From NCBI RefSeq assembly GCF_010122465.1, contig NZ_WLZY01000004.1:310001-374000 (forward strand): a DNA stretch of 64,000 nucleotides, read 5' to 3'. The DNA comes from Phytoactinopolyspora mesophila. GTDB taxonomy: Bacteria > Actinomycetota > Actinomycetes > Jiangellales > Jiangellaceae. The notes under the pieces are model-generated. The model did no database searches, was not told where the DNA came from, and saw only the letters and a list, made by a program, of their open reading frames with translations. Position numbers and translations under genes: made by a program. Positions 28,050 to 37,134 of the stretch are shown piece by piece. Position 1 is the first letter of the stretch; each line of letters opens with the position of its first letter.

Positions 28050-28138
28050 GTGGGGTGGCACGGACAGGTGCTGCGCCCAGGCACCCCACCTCCGCCTTCG
28101 AGGCCGGGACCACTCGGGGAACGAGCGATCCCGGCCTC
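28050..28138 (-). terminator. Two hairpins downstream of the glycoside-hydrolase-like gene
   Basis: GAGGCCGGGA (28100-28109) pairs with TCCCGGCCTC (28129-28138). A second pair, AGGTGGGGTG and CACCCCACCT, lies at about 28050-28092. Both are in the gap after the minus-strand gene ending at 28194 and probably stop its transcription. Confidence 0.55.
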
Positions 28139-28193
28139 GCGGGGCCGATCGGCGACGAGGGCAGCGGTCACCTGGTCGCCGAGACTCTGCGGT

Positions 28194-29786
28194 CTATCGG
28201 ACCCTGATCAGCGGTGCGAAGTCGGCATCGGCGATCTCGCCGTTGCGCACCTGCACCTGGGTGACGGGCTTGCCGACGATGCCCTTGGGCAGGTCGATCT
28301 GGACCAGGTAGCGGCCGTCCGGCACATGCGCGAAGCCGAACCAGCCCGAACCGTCAGTGGTGCGTGTCAGCCGCTCCCCGCCGCCGGTCAACGGCCGGAG
28401 TCTCACCTCGACCTGGTCGAGCGCCTCTCCGCTCCGGGTGACGAGTGCGCCGGTGATGTGGCCGTCCTCAGGCGCGTCCTTCCAGGGCATGGACGGCACC
28501 GTGGCCGGATCTGCGAAGGGCGCGTCGGGTCCTTCGGTCAATGCCTCCGTGAGTGCGTCACGCTCGGCGTTCTTGACCGCCTGGTCAGAGCTACCGGCCG
28601 CGGTGAGGCTCGCGTTGGCGTACGAGTACCCGCTCCAGCCGACCACGGTGTTTCCGGCTTCGGTCGGAGTCAGTAGTTCGTGGACCTGCTCGAGGCTGTC
28701 CTCGATCTCGTTGAGATATAGCGCGGGACCAGAGACCGACTGCCGCTCGCCCTGCCAGTCGGCCAGGACCTCGTTCCACTCAGTGAACATCTGGGCCTGG
28801 TCGGGCATCCACTGGCGCTTGTAGTTCATGGCCACGACCGTGTCCATGATCCCTTCCTCCAGCCAGCCCTTCCAGTCCTGCAGGACCTCCGCATAAGTGC
28901 GGGTCTGTTCCCAGCCACCGACCGATTGCGGGCCGAAGCCGTAGGTGATGGCATCCATGGTCAGCCGTGCCGACGGGTCCACCTCCCACATGCCCAGATA
29001 GATCTTGCGCACGAGGTTGCTCACTTGATCGCGGCGCCAGTCGTTCCAGTCCTGATCGGAGGCGGCCGGCACGTCGTCGCGACCGGTGGCCTCTTGGAAC
29101 CTTTGGACGGAGACCTCGTTGTAGCCCCAGTCGCTGTGCGTAGTGGAGGAGTTGAAGTCCGGGTAGCGGACGTAGTCGAGGTTGATGCCGTCGACGTCGT
29201 ACTCGGTGACGATGCTCTGGATGGCCTCGACGATGTAGTCGACGGCGTCCGGGTGCCCAGGGTCGATGTAGGCGTTGTTGCCCTGGAACTCGGTGCCGTC
29301 CTCCTTCTTGTTCAGCCAGCGGTCCGCACCTTCGGCATCAGGACCGTGCTGATTGAAGACATGGTCCGGTGAGCTCGGCGGCGTGGCGAGGTTCCACATC
29401 GTGTTGACGTTGACCCAGGCGTGGACCTCGAGGCCGGCGGCGTGCGCCGCCTCGATGATCTCGTCCAGCGGATCGTACGGCGCGGGGTCGATGGCCGCGT
29501 CGGTGCGTGGGTAGAGGGCGCGGTTGCAGAAGCAGTCGTAACGCCGCGCGGTCTGGACGATGAGCGCGTTGGCGTTCACCGCCAGCGCGTCGTCGACGAG
29601 CTTCTCAACCTGGTCCGGGTTGTAGATTCCCGGATTGAAAGCGTCGACCCAGTAGCTACGCCACTGTTCAGGTGGGTCGTCAGGCTCTGCCGCGGACGAC
29701 GGCGCGGCGATCGTGCCGATCAGCAAGCCGCTGATCGCTGCTCCTGCGGTAGCGAGCGCTCGAGGGGTTCGGAGTGATCGTGCCAT
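28194..29786 (-). CDS. Secreted glycoside-hydrolase-like protein (GHL10/DUF187 family)
   Basis: A 530-aa exported protein with a signal peptide (RSLRTPRALATAGAAISGLLIGTIAAPSSAA). Residues about 40-390 form a TIM-barrel of the glycosyl-hydrolase-like 10 family (compare DigH, which cleaves denuded peptidoglycan glycans): RSYWVDAFNPGIYN, VHAWVNVNTMW, DGINLDYVRYP and DTVVAMNYK. The C-terminal 80 residues look like a carboxypeptidase-regulatory/Ig-like beta domain (ITGALVTRSGEALDQVEVRL). Likely target is a cell-wall or environmental glycan. ATG 29786 lies just below a dre-like operator. Confidence 0.85.
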   Translation of the reverse strand: MARSLRTPRALATAGAAISGLLIGTIAAPSSAAEPDDPPEQWRSYWVDAFNPGIYNPDQVEKLVDDALAVNANALIVQTARRYDCFCNRALYPRTDAAIDPAPYDPLDEIIEAAHAAGLEVHAWVNVNTMWNLATPPSSPDHVFNQHGPDAEGADRWLNKKEDGTEFQGNNAYIDPGHPDAVDYIVEAIQSIVTEYDVDGINLDYVRYPDFNSSTTHSDWGYNEVSVQRFQEATGRDDVPAASDQDWNDWRRDQVSNLVRKIYLGMWEVDPSARLTMDAITYGFGPQSVGGWEQTRTYAEVLQDWKGWLEEGIMDTVVAMNYKRQWMPDQAQMFTEWNEVLADWQGERQSVSGPALYLNEIEDSLEQVHELLTPTEAGNTVVGWSGYSYANASLTAAGSSDQAVKNAERDALTEALTEGPDAPFADPATVPSMPWKDAPEDGHITGALVTRSGEALDQVEVRLRPLTGGGERLTRTTDGSGWFGFAHVPDGRYLVQIDLPKGIVGKPVTQVQVRNGEIADADFAPLIRVR

Positions 29787-29801
29787 GGAGGGAGCCTCCC
29801 A

Positions 29802-29817
29802 AGTGGACTAGACCAAT
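29802..29817. promoter_or_regulatory. dre-like site (candidate GntR/DasR operator)
   Basis: AGTGGACTAGACCAAT differs at two positions from the DasR consensus A(C/G)TGGTCTAGACCA(C/G)T. It is 16 bases upstream of the glycoside-hydrolase-like start and about 145 bases from a DasR-like regulator. Confidence 0.55.
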
Positions 29818-29822
29818 ATCCC

Positions 29823-29837
29823 GTCCACAGTGTGGAC
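29823..29837. promoter_or_regulatory. Perfect palindrome GTCCACA-G-TGTGGAC
   Basis: A 15-bp perfect inverted repeat directly upstream of the dre-like site, in the shared promoter region of the glycoside-hydrolase-like and GntR genes. Possibly a second operator. Confidence 0.45.
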
Positions 29838-29960
29838 TATAGGGACCGGGTACGTCTAGAGCCAGCCGGAGAACGATTCGAATCGGGGCAACGGATCAGG
29901 CGGGCCTGCAAAACTTGAGTCAGCCTGGAAGAATGCGACCAGCTAACTTCGGAGGGCAAC

Positions 29961-30701
29961 GTGGCAACGAAGTATCACTCGATCCGAGACAAGATTCTGG
30001 ATCTCATCGCGGAGATGGACGTCGGCGATGCCCTTCCTCCGGAGCGCACGCTTGCGCCCGAATTCGGCGTCGCGAGGATGACGCTGCGCCGCGCGATCGA
30101 GGAGGTCGTGCGTGAGGGGCGGCTGAAACGCAAGCACGGGGCGGGCACCTTCGTTGCCGGTCCGAAGATCGCGCAGGGACTTGCCGTCACGTCGTTCTCC
30201 GAAGACATGCGCCAACGCGGCAACGTCCCATCCAGTCGCACACTGGACGCTGGCGAGCTCACGGCCAGCCCCAAGCTGGCCAAACGTCTCGAGATCTCCT
30301 CTGGAGAACTCGTGATGCGGGTGGTGCGGTTACGGCTGGCCGACGACGCTCCGATGGCTGTGGAGACGTTGCATGTGCCCGCACGGGTGGTGCCTGAGCT
30401 GGAAGGCGAGGCTCTGGACGACGCGTCGTTCTACGAGCTGCTGCACGAGCGGTACGGCATCGACCTGGCGGGCGGCGTGCAGACGATCGAAGCGACCGTG
30501 ACCGACGAACGTGAGTCGGAGATCCTCGAAGTGCCGCTGCACTCGCCGGCTTTCCTCTTCGAACGAGTCTCGCGCGCCCGGGACGGCCAGGTTGTCGAGT
30601 TCGTCCGCTCGGTATACCGAGGAGACCGGTACCAATTCCGGGTGGAGCTGCAGCCCGCCCGGCCGGCTCGCACCGACGATCATCCGGCTGGTTCAGCTTA
30701 G
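29961..30701 (+). CDS. GntR-family regulator, DasR/HutC type
   Basis: A 246-aa repressor: winged helix at residues 6-70 (PPERTLAPEFGVARMTLRRAIEEVVREGRLKRKHGAGTFV pattern) and a UTRA effector domain at 90-235 ending VEFVRSVYRGDRYQF. These features parallel DasR, the N-acetylglucosamine-6-phosphate-responsive regulator. GTG 29961 is preceded by GGAGGG at ideal spacing. It is divergent from the glycoside-hydrolase-like gene, with operator-like sites between them. NagA, whose substrate is the DasR effector, is encoded at 57911-59038. Confidence 0.85.
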   Translation: MATKYHSIRDKILDLIAEMDVGDALPPERTLAPEFGVARMTLRRAIEEVVREGRLKRKHGAGTFVAGPKIAQGLAVTSFSEDMRQRGNVPSSRTLDAGELTASPKLAKRLEISSGELVMRVVRLRLADDAPMAVETLHVPARVVPELEGEALDDASFYELLHERYGIDLAGGVQTIEATVTDERESEILEVPLHSPAFLFERVSRARDGQVVEFVRSVYRGDRYQFRVELQPARPARTDDHPAGSA

Positions 30702-30863
30702 AGGCCGCGCAGAATGGGAGTCGCCTGGCTCGCAGGCCCGGGCATCCTGGCTGGCGGCGTTGTCGTCAGTCGACGCACAAACCCAGTGCGACTCCCTCCG
30801 CCGCCTTGCCATCCAGGCGCCCGACCCCGCTCACTATCAGGCGCCCCATTCTGCGCGGCCTCT
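30700..30863. repeat. Long inverted-repeat element at the GntR gene 3' end
   Basis: AGAGGCCGCGCAGAATGGG (30700-30718) has its exact complement at 30845-30863, and flanking bases also pair (CGCCTG with CAGGCG). The unit of about 165 bp begins at the GntR stop codon and fills most of the gap to 30935. No gene is visible in it. Confidence 0.75.
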
Positions 30864-30934
30864 TAGAACCGGCGCCGTTGTTCACGCGGGTTCTCAGCCG
30901 TGCGGTAGCGCGGGACTGTGTCGGCCCGGCGAGG

Positions 30935-31708
30935 TCAGCGACGACCCGCTGACTCCTCCGTTGGTTCAGTTCGCTTGCGGTGCTTGCCGCCGGAACTGCG
31001 CTGCGGTGGCACTATCGGGTCATCGCGTTGAGGCATGGAGGTGGGACTTTCCTGCGTCTGCTCGGGCACCCCTGAGTGCGAATGCCAGTGCGGCGCCGGA
31101 CGGTGTGTGTGTGGCTGTCCGCTAGGAGGTGGCGGAGGTGGCGGCGCAGCGTCGACCGGTTGATAGTCGAACGGGCCGGATTGGGCAGTGGACTCGTTGT
31201 CCGGCGGCGAGTAGGCGGCCGAAGAGGGCTCGTGTGATGCGTCTGGCTCGTCGTCGGACTCGGCGGACTGATCGTAGAGTTCGGTGCTCTGGTCCCTTAA
31301 CTCCACCGGACGGGTGGTGTAGCTAGGCGAGTCCTCGCGCTGCGGTGCACGTCGAGCGCGCCTGCCTGGACTCGCTCCCAGCATCTCCATCGCCTCCTGA
31401 AGCCGATCGGTCGTGTCGTCGATCCACTGGACGCTGGTCGCGTCGCCGTGTCCGTGGATGGCGAGCACGTCGTCGATCGAATTCCACAGACTGGTCGCGG
31501 GATGCTCCGAGCACCACCGGAGTGCCACATGTCCGTCGGAGAACACCACACCGTACGCAACCACGCCGACGCCGGAGATGCCGGTGTAATCGACGTGTCG
31601 GACAAGGGCGAACCTGCGAGGGAACAAACGACCACCGTGGAAGAGAGTCGGGCGAGCTGATGAAAACGGCCGCCTGTACCCCCGTATCATTTGGCCTGTA
31701 CGCTGCAC
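30935..31708 (-). CDS. Conserved actinobacterial protein with disordered tail
   Basis: A protein of up to 257 aa. A compact segment (FALVRHVDYTGISGVGVVAYGVVFSDGHVALRW to VQWID, about residues 33-96) matches a conserved actinobacterial domain of unknown function. The remainder is Pro/Ser/Glu-rich, includes a run of eight prolines, and ends in basic residues. GTG 31708 is the longest start; TTG at the LFPRRF position is plausible, so the N-terminus is uncertain. Confidence 0.65.
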   Translation of the reverse strand: MQRTGQMIRGYRRPFSSARPTLFHGGRLFPRRFALVRHVDYTGISGVGVVAYGVVFSDGHVALRWCSEHPATSLWNSIDDVLAIHGHGDATSVQWIDDTTDRLQEAMEMLGASPGRRARRAPQREDSPSYTTRPVELRDQSTELYDQSAESDDEPDASHEPSSAAYSPPDNESTAQSGPFDYQPVDAAPPPPPPPSGQPHTHRPAPHWHSHSGVPEQTQESPTSMPQRDDPIVPPQRSSGGKHRKRTEPTEESAGRR

Positions 31709-31958
31709 ATCTTGCTTGATGTGTGCTCAAGCTGTCACGGCGGCCTGCCGCGAGTGAGACTATTGATCTTGATTTGATGGCCTTTTCGTCAACTTTTGCC
31801 CGCTTTGCGGCCGCGTGAGAGCCCTCACAGTTTCGGCCCCACTGGTGCGTCCGGCACCATCGTGCGCCGGAATGACGCGTTACGGTTAGAGGCCGCGTGC
31901 AAGCGGGCGGTCCAGCTTTCGGACCGTTGGGTAGCGCCGACGACGAGGGAGCGTTCAA

Positions 31959-32243
31959 ATGATGCAAGGGTCTGATCCAGCTCGGCCAGAGGTCGATCCA
32001 ATGGTGCTCGATGCGGTGAAGACGGTGCGGGATAGGTTCGGCGCGGTCGGCTTGCGGCACTTGGTGACGTTGGCCAGAGACGAACTCGCCAGGGTGGAGC
32101 AGGCGGAGGCTCAACTCGGCTCCATCGACCAGACGGATCCAGTAGTCGAGCCCACCGCAGGGCCGCTGGATGTTGCGGACACGCAGGCGTGGCTGGCCTA
32201 CACCGAACAGGATCCCGAAGAAGGCGAGCAAGGGCGCTCTTGA
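31959..32243 (+). CDS. Small acidic protein of unknown function
   Basis: A 94-aa protein, ATG 31959 (ATG 31962 alternative) with GAGGGAG 7 bases upstream. The sequence has a short amphipathic helix (VLDAVKTVRDRFGAVGLRHLVTLARDELARVEQAE split over residues 16-50) and an acidic end. No family recognised. It is convergent with otsA, sharing a terminator-like hairpin at 32252-32273. Confidence 0.55.
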   Translation: MMQGSDPARPEVDPMVLDAVKTVRDRFGAVGLRHLVTLARDELARVEQAEAQLGSIDQTDPVVEPTAGPLDVADTQAWLAYTEQDPEEGEQGRS

Positions 32244-32251
32244 CGCGTGCC

Positions 32252-32273
32252 CGAGCGGCTTTTAGACCGCTCG
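32252..32273. terminator. Hairpin between convergent genes
   Basis: CGAGCGG, loop CTTTTAGA, CCGCTCG. It overlaps the last codons of otsA and follows the small acidic gene. Confidence 0.5.
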
Positions 32274-33662
32274 CAACGTGTCGAGGAAATTCTGAGCCCA
32301 GCGAGTGATGTCATTGCCGAGTACCCGTTCGCGGAGCAGTTTCATCCGCTGGGTGGCTTCGGCGGCGTCGAGTCGCATGGCGGCAAGCAGGGCGCGCTTC
32401 AGCCCGTCGATGTCGTGCGGGTTGACGAGGAACGCGCCGTCGCTCAGCTCATCCGCCGCTCCGGCGAATTCGGACAGCACCAGCGCTCCGCCCAGATCCG
32501 TCCGGGCAGCGACGTACTCCTTGGCCACGAGGTTCATGCCGTCACGCAGTGGCGTCACGACCATCACATCGGCCGCCCGGAGCAACGAGACCAGTTCGGC
32601 ACGCTCGTAGGACGAATGTAAGTAGTGCACGGCCGGCTGGCCGATGGTGCCGTACTCGCCGTTCATCCTGCCGACCTGCAGTTCGATGTCGTCGCGTAAC
32701 GTCTGGTACGCCTCGACCCGCTCCCGGCTGGGAGTAGCCACCTGGACCATGACGGCTTCGTCGGGAGTGACATCCGCTCCGGCCAAGAGCTCATCGAAGG
32801 CCTTGAGCCGGTGCCCGATTCCCTTCGTGTAGTCCAGCCGGTCGACACCGAGCAGGATGTGTTTCGGAGAGCCGACCTCCGATCTGATCCGATCGCTTCG
32901 GGCCTGGACATCGGGGTCGGACACGAGCTGGGTGATTTCGCTGACGTCGATGGAGATCGGGAAGGAACGGGCCAGCACGGTGCGGCCGTCGGCCGTGACG
33001 ACTTGACGGTCGCCGGCGGTGGCATCGGTGTAGCGCTCGGCGAGGCCGATGAAGTTGTCAGCCGCCCCTTCGCGCTGGAAGCCGACCAGGTCCGCGCCGA
33101 GCAGGCCCTCGAGGATCTGCCGTCGCCATGGCAACTGGGCGAAGAGTTCCCCAGGCGGAAATGGAATGTGCAGGAAGAACCCGATCTTCAGGTCCGGCCG
33201 CAGCTGGCGCAGGATGTTCGGCACCAGTTGAAGCTGGTAGTCCTGGACGAACACGATGGCGCCGTGGTCCGCGACGTCGGCCGCGGCCCGGGCGAAACGT
33301 TCGTTGACCCGTCGGTACGCCTCCCACCACTCGCGGTGGTATTCCGGGGCCACGATCACGTCGTGATAAAGCGGCCACAGCGTCGCGTTGGAGAACCCCT
33401 CGTAGTACAGCGCGATCTCTTCCGCCGACAACGGCACCGCGATCAGATCCATCTCGTCAGTCGAGAAGGGCGCCGGCGCATCGTCACGGGATCCGGTCCA
33501 GCCGACCCACGCTCCATCGAAGGAGCGCATGACCGGCGCCAGTGCGGTGACCAAGCCGCCTGGGCTCCGTCTCCAGCTGGTGGGCCCGTCACGGGGCGTC
33601 ACCCGGTCGACCGGGAGCCGATTGGCAACAACGACGAAGCTACTCTTTCCGATATCCACCAC
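32262..33662 (-). CDS. otsA: Alpha,alpha-trehalose-phosphate synthase
   Basis: Makes trehalose 6-phosphate from a nucleotide-glucose and glucose 6-phosphate. A GT20 enzyme of normal length (466 aa): [10 protein letters not shown] at the N-terminus, GGLVTAL loop, WPLYHD, HDYQLQ-like [21 protein letters not shown] and [16 protein letters not shown]. Partner of otsB at 34808. Trehalose is a stress protectant and osmolyte. Divergent from the DUF3263 gene with about 115 bases between them. Confidence 0.95.
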   Translation of the reverse strand: MVDIGKSSFVVVANRLPVDRVTPRDGPTSWRRSPGGLVTALAPVMRSFDGAWVGWTGSRDDAPAPFSTDEMDLIAVPLSAEEIALYYEGFSNATLWPLYHDVIVAPEYHREWWEAYRRVNERFARAAADVADHGAIVFVQDYQLQLVPNILRQLRPDLKIGFFLHIPFPPGELFAQLPWRRQILEGLLGADLVGFQREGAADNFIGLAERYTDATAGDRQVVTADGRTVLARSFPISIDVSEITQLVSDPDVQARSDRIRSEVGSPKHILLGVDRLDYTKGIGHRLKAFDELLAGADVTPDEAVMVQVATPSRERVEAYQTLRDDIELQVGRMNGEYGTIGQPAVHYLHSSYERAELVSLLRAADVMVVTPLRDGMNLVAKEYVAARTDLGGALVLSEFAGAADELSDGAFLVNPHDIDGLKRALLAAMRLDAAEATQRMKLLRERVLGNDITRWAQNFLDTLRAV

Positions 33663-33778
33663 GTGGCCTCCTCGTCCGTTCTACGGTAGCTGGCCGTGAC
33701 GCCGGTTGGGTGCTCGGGTGCCGCACTTCGGCCTTTCGGCGGTGTCGGAACATGGCTCGGAGCGGGCTTGTGCTTACC

Positions 33779-34081
33779 ATGGCCCGCATGGAAGCTGTTG
33801 CCGACATGCCCATGAACGCCGCCTCGTCGGACGCGCTCGATCCACGGGAGCGTGAGATTCTCGAGTTCGAACGGCAGTGGTGGAAGTACGCCGGTTCGAA
33901 AGAACAGGTGATCCGGGAGCGCTTCGACATGACGGCCACCCGGTACTACCAGGTGCTCAACGCGCTGATCGATCGGCCGGAGGCGCTCGCGCACGACCCC
34001 ATGCTCGTCAAGCGGCTGCGCCGGTTGAGGTCATCGCGTACACGTGCGCGATCCGCCCGTCGGCTTGCGGCTGAGGCGTGA
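33779..34081 (+). CDS. DUF3263 protein
   Basis: A 100-aa protein with the DUF3263 signature: LDPREREILEFERQWWKYAGSKE followed by IRERFDMTATRYYQVLNALID, a helix-turn-helix-like arrangement, and a basic tail. The family often sits next to otsA in actinobacteria and may be regulatory. ATG 33779 is chosen; ATG 33788 and 33809 are also possible. The TTACCAT stretch overlapping the start could mark a leaderless transcript. Confidence 0.75.
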   Translation: MARMEAVADMPMNAASSDALDPREREILEFERQWWKYAGSKEQVIRERFDMTATRYYQVLNALIDRPEALAHDPMLVKRLRRLRSSRTRARSARRLAAEA

Positions 34082-34215
34082 AACCAAGCGCGCCGGGCAC
34101 GCTTCACCGGAAGGCCTCCACTGGACGTCGGCCGTGACGATGAACCTGGTGCCCCGTGACACTGGCGAGCATTCGAGGTGACGTAGATGCCCGCCCGACG
34201 TAGGCTATACATCCC

Positions 34216-34824
34216 GTGACGATGCGCGAACGTCTTGACCGAGCCTGGCCGTCCCTGGTGGCGCTCCTGGGCACCGTTGGTGTCGTGCTCGTGTTGCTGT
34301 TCATCTTCGGTGACAACACCGGTGACGGTACGGGAGACGATCTCGGCGACATCGTGGTCGGTGACGATCCTGAGTTCGAAGAGGATCCCGCCGACGAGGA
34401 CGACGAGCCTACGGGTGAACCGACCGATCCGGCCGACCCCGAGGCCGACGAGTCAGGTGAGGACGCCGGCGAATCCGGCGACGAGAACGAGAATGGTGAA
34501 GAGCCCGATCCCGAACCAACCACGGCGCCGCCGGAGCTGCGCTCGCCAGTGGGGATCGCCAACCAGACGGCTGTTCAGGGTCTCGAGCTGCGCGCCCAGG
34601 AGCGGCTGGAAGCCGGCGGCTGGGAGGTCGCGGCCACGAGTGGCTTTGAGGGAAATGTCCCTGCCACCACTGTGTACTACCCGCCGGGCATGGAAGAGCA
34701 GGCCCAGGCGCTGTCGCGGCAGTTCCCCGAGATAGGCAGGGTCGAGCCGACATTCGAGGGCGTGAACCAAACCCGGTTGGTTATCGTGCTGGTCGAGGAC
34801 TACTCCGATGTCGTCGATGGATGA
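34216..34824 (+). CDS. LytR C-terminal-domain membrane protein
   Basis: A 202-aa protein with one N-terminal helix (LVALLGTVGVVLVLLFIFG), a very acidic linker (about residues 33-100, mostly Asp/Glu/Pro), and a LytR_C domain (VGIANQTAVQGLELRAQERLEAGGWEV to VEPTF). The domain occurs in cell-wall proteins and may bind cell-wall polymers. GTG 34216 (ATG 34222 alternative). Its 3' end overlaps otsB by 17 bases. Confidence 0.8.
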   Translation: MTMRERLDRAWPSLVALLGTVGVVLVLLFIFGDNTGDGTGDDLGDIVVGDDPEFEEDPADEDDEPTGEPTDPADPEADESGEDAGESGDENENGEEPDPEPTTAPPELRSPVGIANQTAVQGLELRAQERLEAGGWEVAATSGFEGNVPATTVYYPPGMEEQAQALSRQFPEIGRVEPTFEGVNQTRLVIVLVEDYSDVVDG

Positions 34825-35599
34825 CGCCGTCGCGGTTGTCCGGGAATCACTCCGGCCACGCCTGGCGCAAACACTTCTCGCTCTGGACTTCGACGGCGTA
34901 CTGGCACCGATTGTCGAGCGGCCGCAGGATGCCAGGGCGCTGCCGGGTACAGCGGAGTTGCTGACCCAGATCAGCCCGCGGGTGGCCCAGGTGGCCATCG
35001 TGACCGGCCGGCCGGCGTCCGATGCCGTCCAACTGGGCGGATTGGCTGATGTGCCCGGGCTGGTTGTGTGCGGCCACTACGGGCTCGAACGCTGGATGGG
35101 CGGCCGGCTGGAGACGCCGAGCTCGGACAGCGCGGTGGACGAGGCAAGGGTTCGTGTCGCCGAACTGGTGGCGCAGCGGCCGGGAACCGCCATCGAGGAC
35201 AAAGGCCACTCGGTGGCGGTGCACACCCGCCGTGCCCCCGATCCCGCCGCGAGTCTGGAAGACCTCCGGCCGCTGGTGTCCGCCATAGCTGAGGACACCG
35301 GCCTTCAGGTCACACCTGGCCGTTTCGTTCTTGAGCTACGTCCGCGAGGCGCCGACAAAGGTGTGGCGGTGCGACAGCTCGCGGCTGAAGCAGGTGCCGC
35401 GGCCGTCGTCTACGGCGGCGACGACCTGGGTGATCTTCCGGCCATTGAGGCGGTCCGTGCTCTCGAGGCTGACGGCATGCTGGGTGTGATCATCTGCAGC
35501 GATGGCACCGAGGTAGCAACCGAGCTGCGGGAGGCGGCGGATCTCGTGGTTCCGGGCCCAGAAGGTGTCCAGCGCGCCCTGCGCTCACTGTTGCTGTAA
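34808..35599 (+). CDS. otsB: Trehalose-6-phosphate phosphatase
   Basis: HAD-superfamily phosphatase, 263 aa, that releases trehalose from trehalose 6-phosphate. Motif I is LDFDGVLAPI (residues 27-36, nucleophile Asp28), motif II VTGRP, motif III includes ADKGVAVRQL, and motif IV GGDDLGD. ATG 34808 overlaps the LytR_C gene; ATG 34817 is also possible. Forms the OtsAB pathway with the gene at 32262. Confidence 0.92.
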   Translation: MSSMDDAVAVVRESLRPRLAQTLLALDFDGVLAPIVERPQDARALPGTAELLTQISPRVAQVAIVTGRPASDAVQLGGLADVPGLVVCGHYGLERWMGGRLETPSSDSAVDEARVRVAELVAQRPGTAIEDKGHSVAVHTRRAPDPAASLEDLRPLVSAIAEDTGLQVTPGRFVLELRPRGADKGVAVRQLAAEAGAAAVVYGGDDLGDLPAIEAVRALEADGMLGVIICSDGTEVATELREAADLVVPGPEGVQRALRSLLL

Positions 35600-35642
35600 C
35601 CGGCATAACGGCTGGGCAGTCGTCCGGCGCAGCTAAGCCATC

Positions 35643-35674
35643 CACCATGTAAGACACTTTTGTCTCACATGGTG
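35643..35674. terminator. Hairpin between otsB and the SAM riboswitch
   Basis: CACCATGTAAGACA, loop CTTT, TGTCTCACATGGTG: a 14-bp stem with one mismatch, probably the otsB terminator. Confidence 0.55.
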
Positions 35675-35722
35675 AACAGTTCTGCGAGACCCCGTTACAC
35701 ACCACGTACGCTTCTGGGCAGT

Positions 35723-35835
35723 ACTCATCCAGAGGGGGCAGAGGGACCGGCCCGGTGAAGCCCCGGCAACCACCCGCAATCCGGCGGGTTAGGTGCCAAG
35801 TCCGGCCCGCTGACCATGCGGGAAAGATGAGGAGG
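35723..35835 (+). promoter_or_regulatory. SAM-I (S-box) riboswitch
   Basis: Conserved SAM-I landmarks appear in order: CTCATCC opening stem P1, GAGGGACCGGCCCGGTGAAG, CCCCGGCAACC, GGTGCCAAGTCC, and GGGAAAGATGAG closing P1 (CTCATC 35724-35729 with GATGAG 35826-35831). The AGGAGG ribosome site (35830-35835) overlaps the last bases of P1, so SAM binding could block translation of thrC directly. Confidence 0.93.
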
Positions 35836-35848
35836 TATCTCCGAGATC

Positions 35849-37126
35849 ATGACCATCACCGAGACGCCCGTCGCCGGAAAGGCCCGTGCGGACGGCCCTG
35901 ATCTGGGCCGAGCCACCCACCTTTCATGTCGTGAGTGTGCGGCGACAGTTGAGCTGGGCCCGCATTACGCGTGTATGGAGTGCTTCGGGCCGCTGGAAGT
36001 TGCCTACAACTACGGCACCGTGACGCGCGAGCGAATTGAATCCGGACCAAAGTCGATCTGGCGGTACCGGGATCTGCTACCCGTGCCGGAAAACGTGGCG
36101 AGCATCCCGAACACCGAGCCGGGCTTCACGCCACTCTTGCGAGCTGACAATCTCGGGCGTGAGCTCGGCCTGAAGGCGCTCTGGGTGAAGAACGACGCCG
36201 CCAATCCCACCCACTCCTTCAAGGACAGGGTCGTGGCCGTGGCGCTGGCCGCAGCGCGTGAGCTGGGCTTCACGGTGCTCGCCTGTCCGTCCACCGGAAA
36301 CCTGGCGAACGCCGTTGCTGCCGCCGCTGCCCGCGCCGGGATCCGCAGCTTTGTGTTCATTCCGAGCGACCTCGAGCAGCAGAAGGTCATCACCAGCGCC
36401 GTTTACGGCACCACTCTCGTGGCGGTTGAGGGCAACTACGACGACGTCAATCGGCTTGCGTCGGAGCTGGCCGGTCAGCACGAAGACTGGGCGTTCGTGA
36501 ACGTCAACGTCCGTCCGTACTACGCCGAGGGGTCGAAGACGCTCGGATATGAGACCGCCGAGCAGCTGGGTTGGCGCTTGCCGCAGCAGGTCGTCATCCC
36601 GGTGGCCAGCGGGGCGCAGCTGGTCAAGGTCGACAAAGCTTTCCACGAGTTGGTGAAACTCGGCCTGGTCGAGGGCGAGCAACCGGCCATCTTCGGCGCG
36701 CAGGCCACCGGATGCTCGCCGGTCTCGACGGCATTCCGCGAGGGCCACGACGTCGTCCGGCCCGTTCGGCCCGACACCATCGCGAAATCGCTGGCGATCG
36801 GCAATCCTGCCGACGGTCCGTACGTCCTGGACGTGAGCCGGCGCACCGGCGGAGCTGTCGCCGATGTCTCCGACGACGAGGTCGTGGAGGGTATTCGCCT
36901 GCTGGCGCGCACCGAAGGGATCTTCGCCGAGACCGCGGGTGGTGTCACCGTCGCGGTCCTCGCCAAGCTGCTGCGCGAGGGCAAACTCGACCCGGACGCC
37001 GAAACGGTTATCTTCAATACCGGAGAGGGCTTGAAGACCCTCGACGCGGTCGCGCCCGTGGTCGGGCCGGCCGGCACCATCGCACCGACTACCGAGGCGT
37101 TCCACACCCTCGTCCCGGAGGCATAG
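35849..37126 (+). CDS. thrC: Threonine synthase-family PLP enzyme
   Basis: A 425-aa fold-type II PLP enzyme, normally converting O-phosphohomoserine to threonine. The PLP lysine is in NPTHSFKDRVV (about residue 125), and STGNLANAVAA binds the phosphate. An N-terminal CRECAATVELGPHYACMECFGPL resembles a zinc ribbon. It lies under a SAM riboswitch and is followed by a CysO-like sulfur carrier, an odd setting for plain threonine synthesis. ATG 35849, 13 bases after AGGAGG. Threonine synthase is the safest name. Confidence 0.88.
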   Translation: MTITETPVAGKARADGPDLGRATHLSCRECAATVELGPHYACMECFGPLEVAYNYGTVTRERIESGPKSIWRYRDLLPVPENVASIPNTEPGFTPLLRADNLGRELGLKALWVKNDAANPTHSFKDRVVAVALAAARELGFTVLACPSTGNLANAVAAAAARAGIRSFVFIPSDLEQQKVITSAVYGTTLVAVEGNYDDVNRLASELAGQHEDWAFVNVNVRPYYAEGSKTLGYETAEQLGWRLPQQVVIPVASGAQLVKVDKAFHELVKLGLVEGEQPAIFGAQATGCSPVSTAFREGHDVVRPVRPDTIAKSLAIGNPADGPYVLDVSRRTGGAVADVSDDEVVEGIRLLARTEGIFAETAGGVTVAVLAKLLREGKLDPDAETVIFNTGEGLKTLDAVAPVVGPAGTIAPTTEAFHTLVPEA

Positions 37127-37134
37127 AGAGAGCC

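Noticed and set aside
31323-32231. 302-residue minus-strand frame
   Set aside because: It crosses the promoter region and overlaps both the conserved 30935-31708 gene and the small 31959 gene, with no ribosome site or domain.
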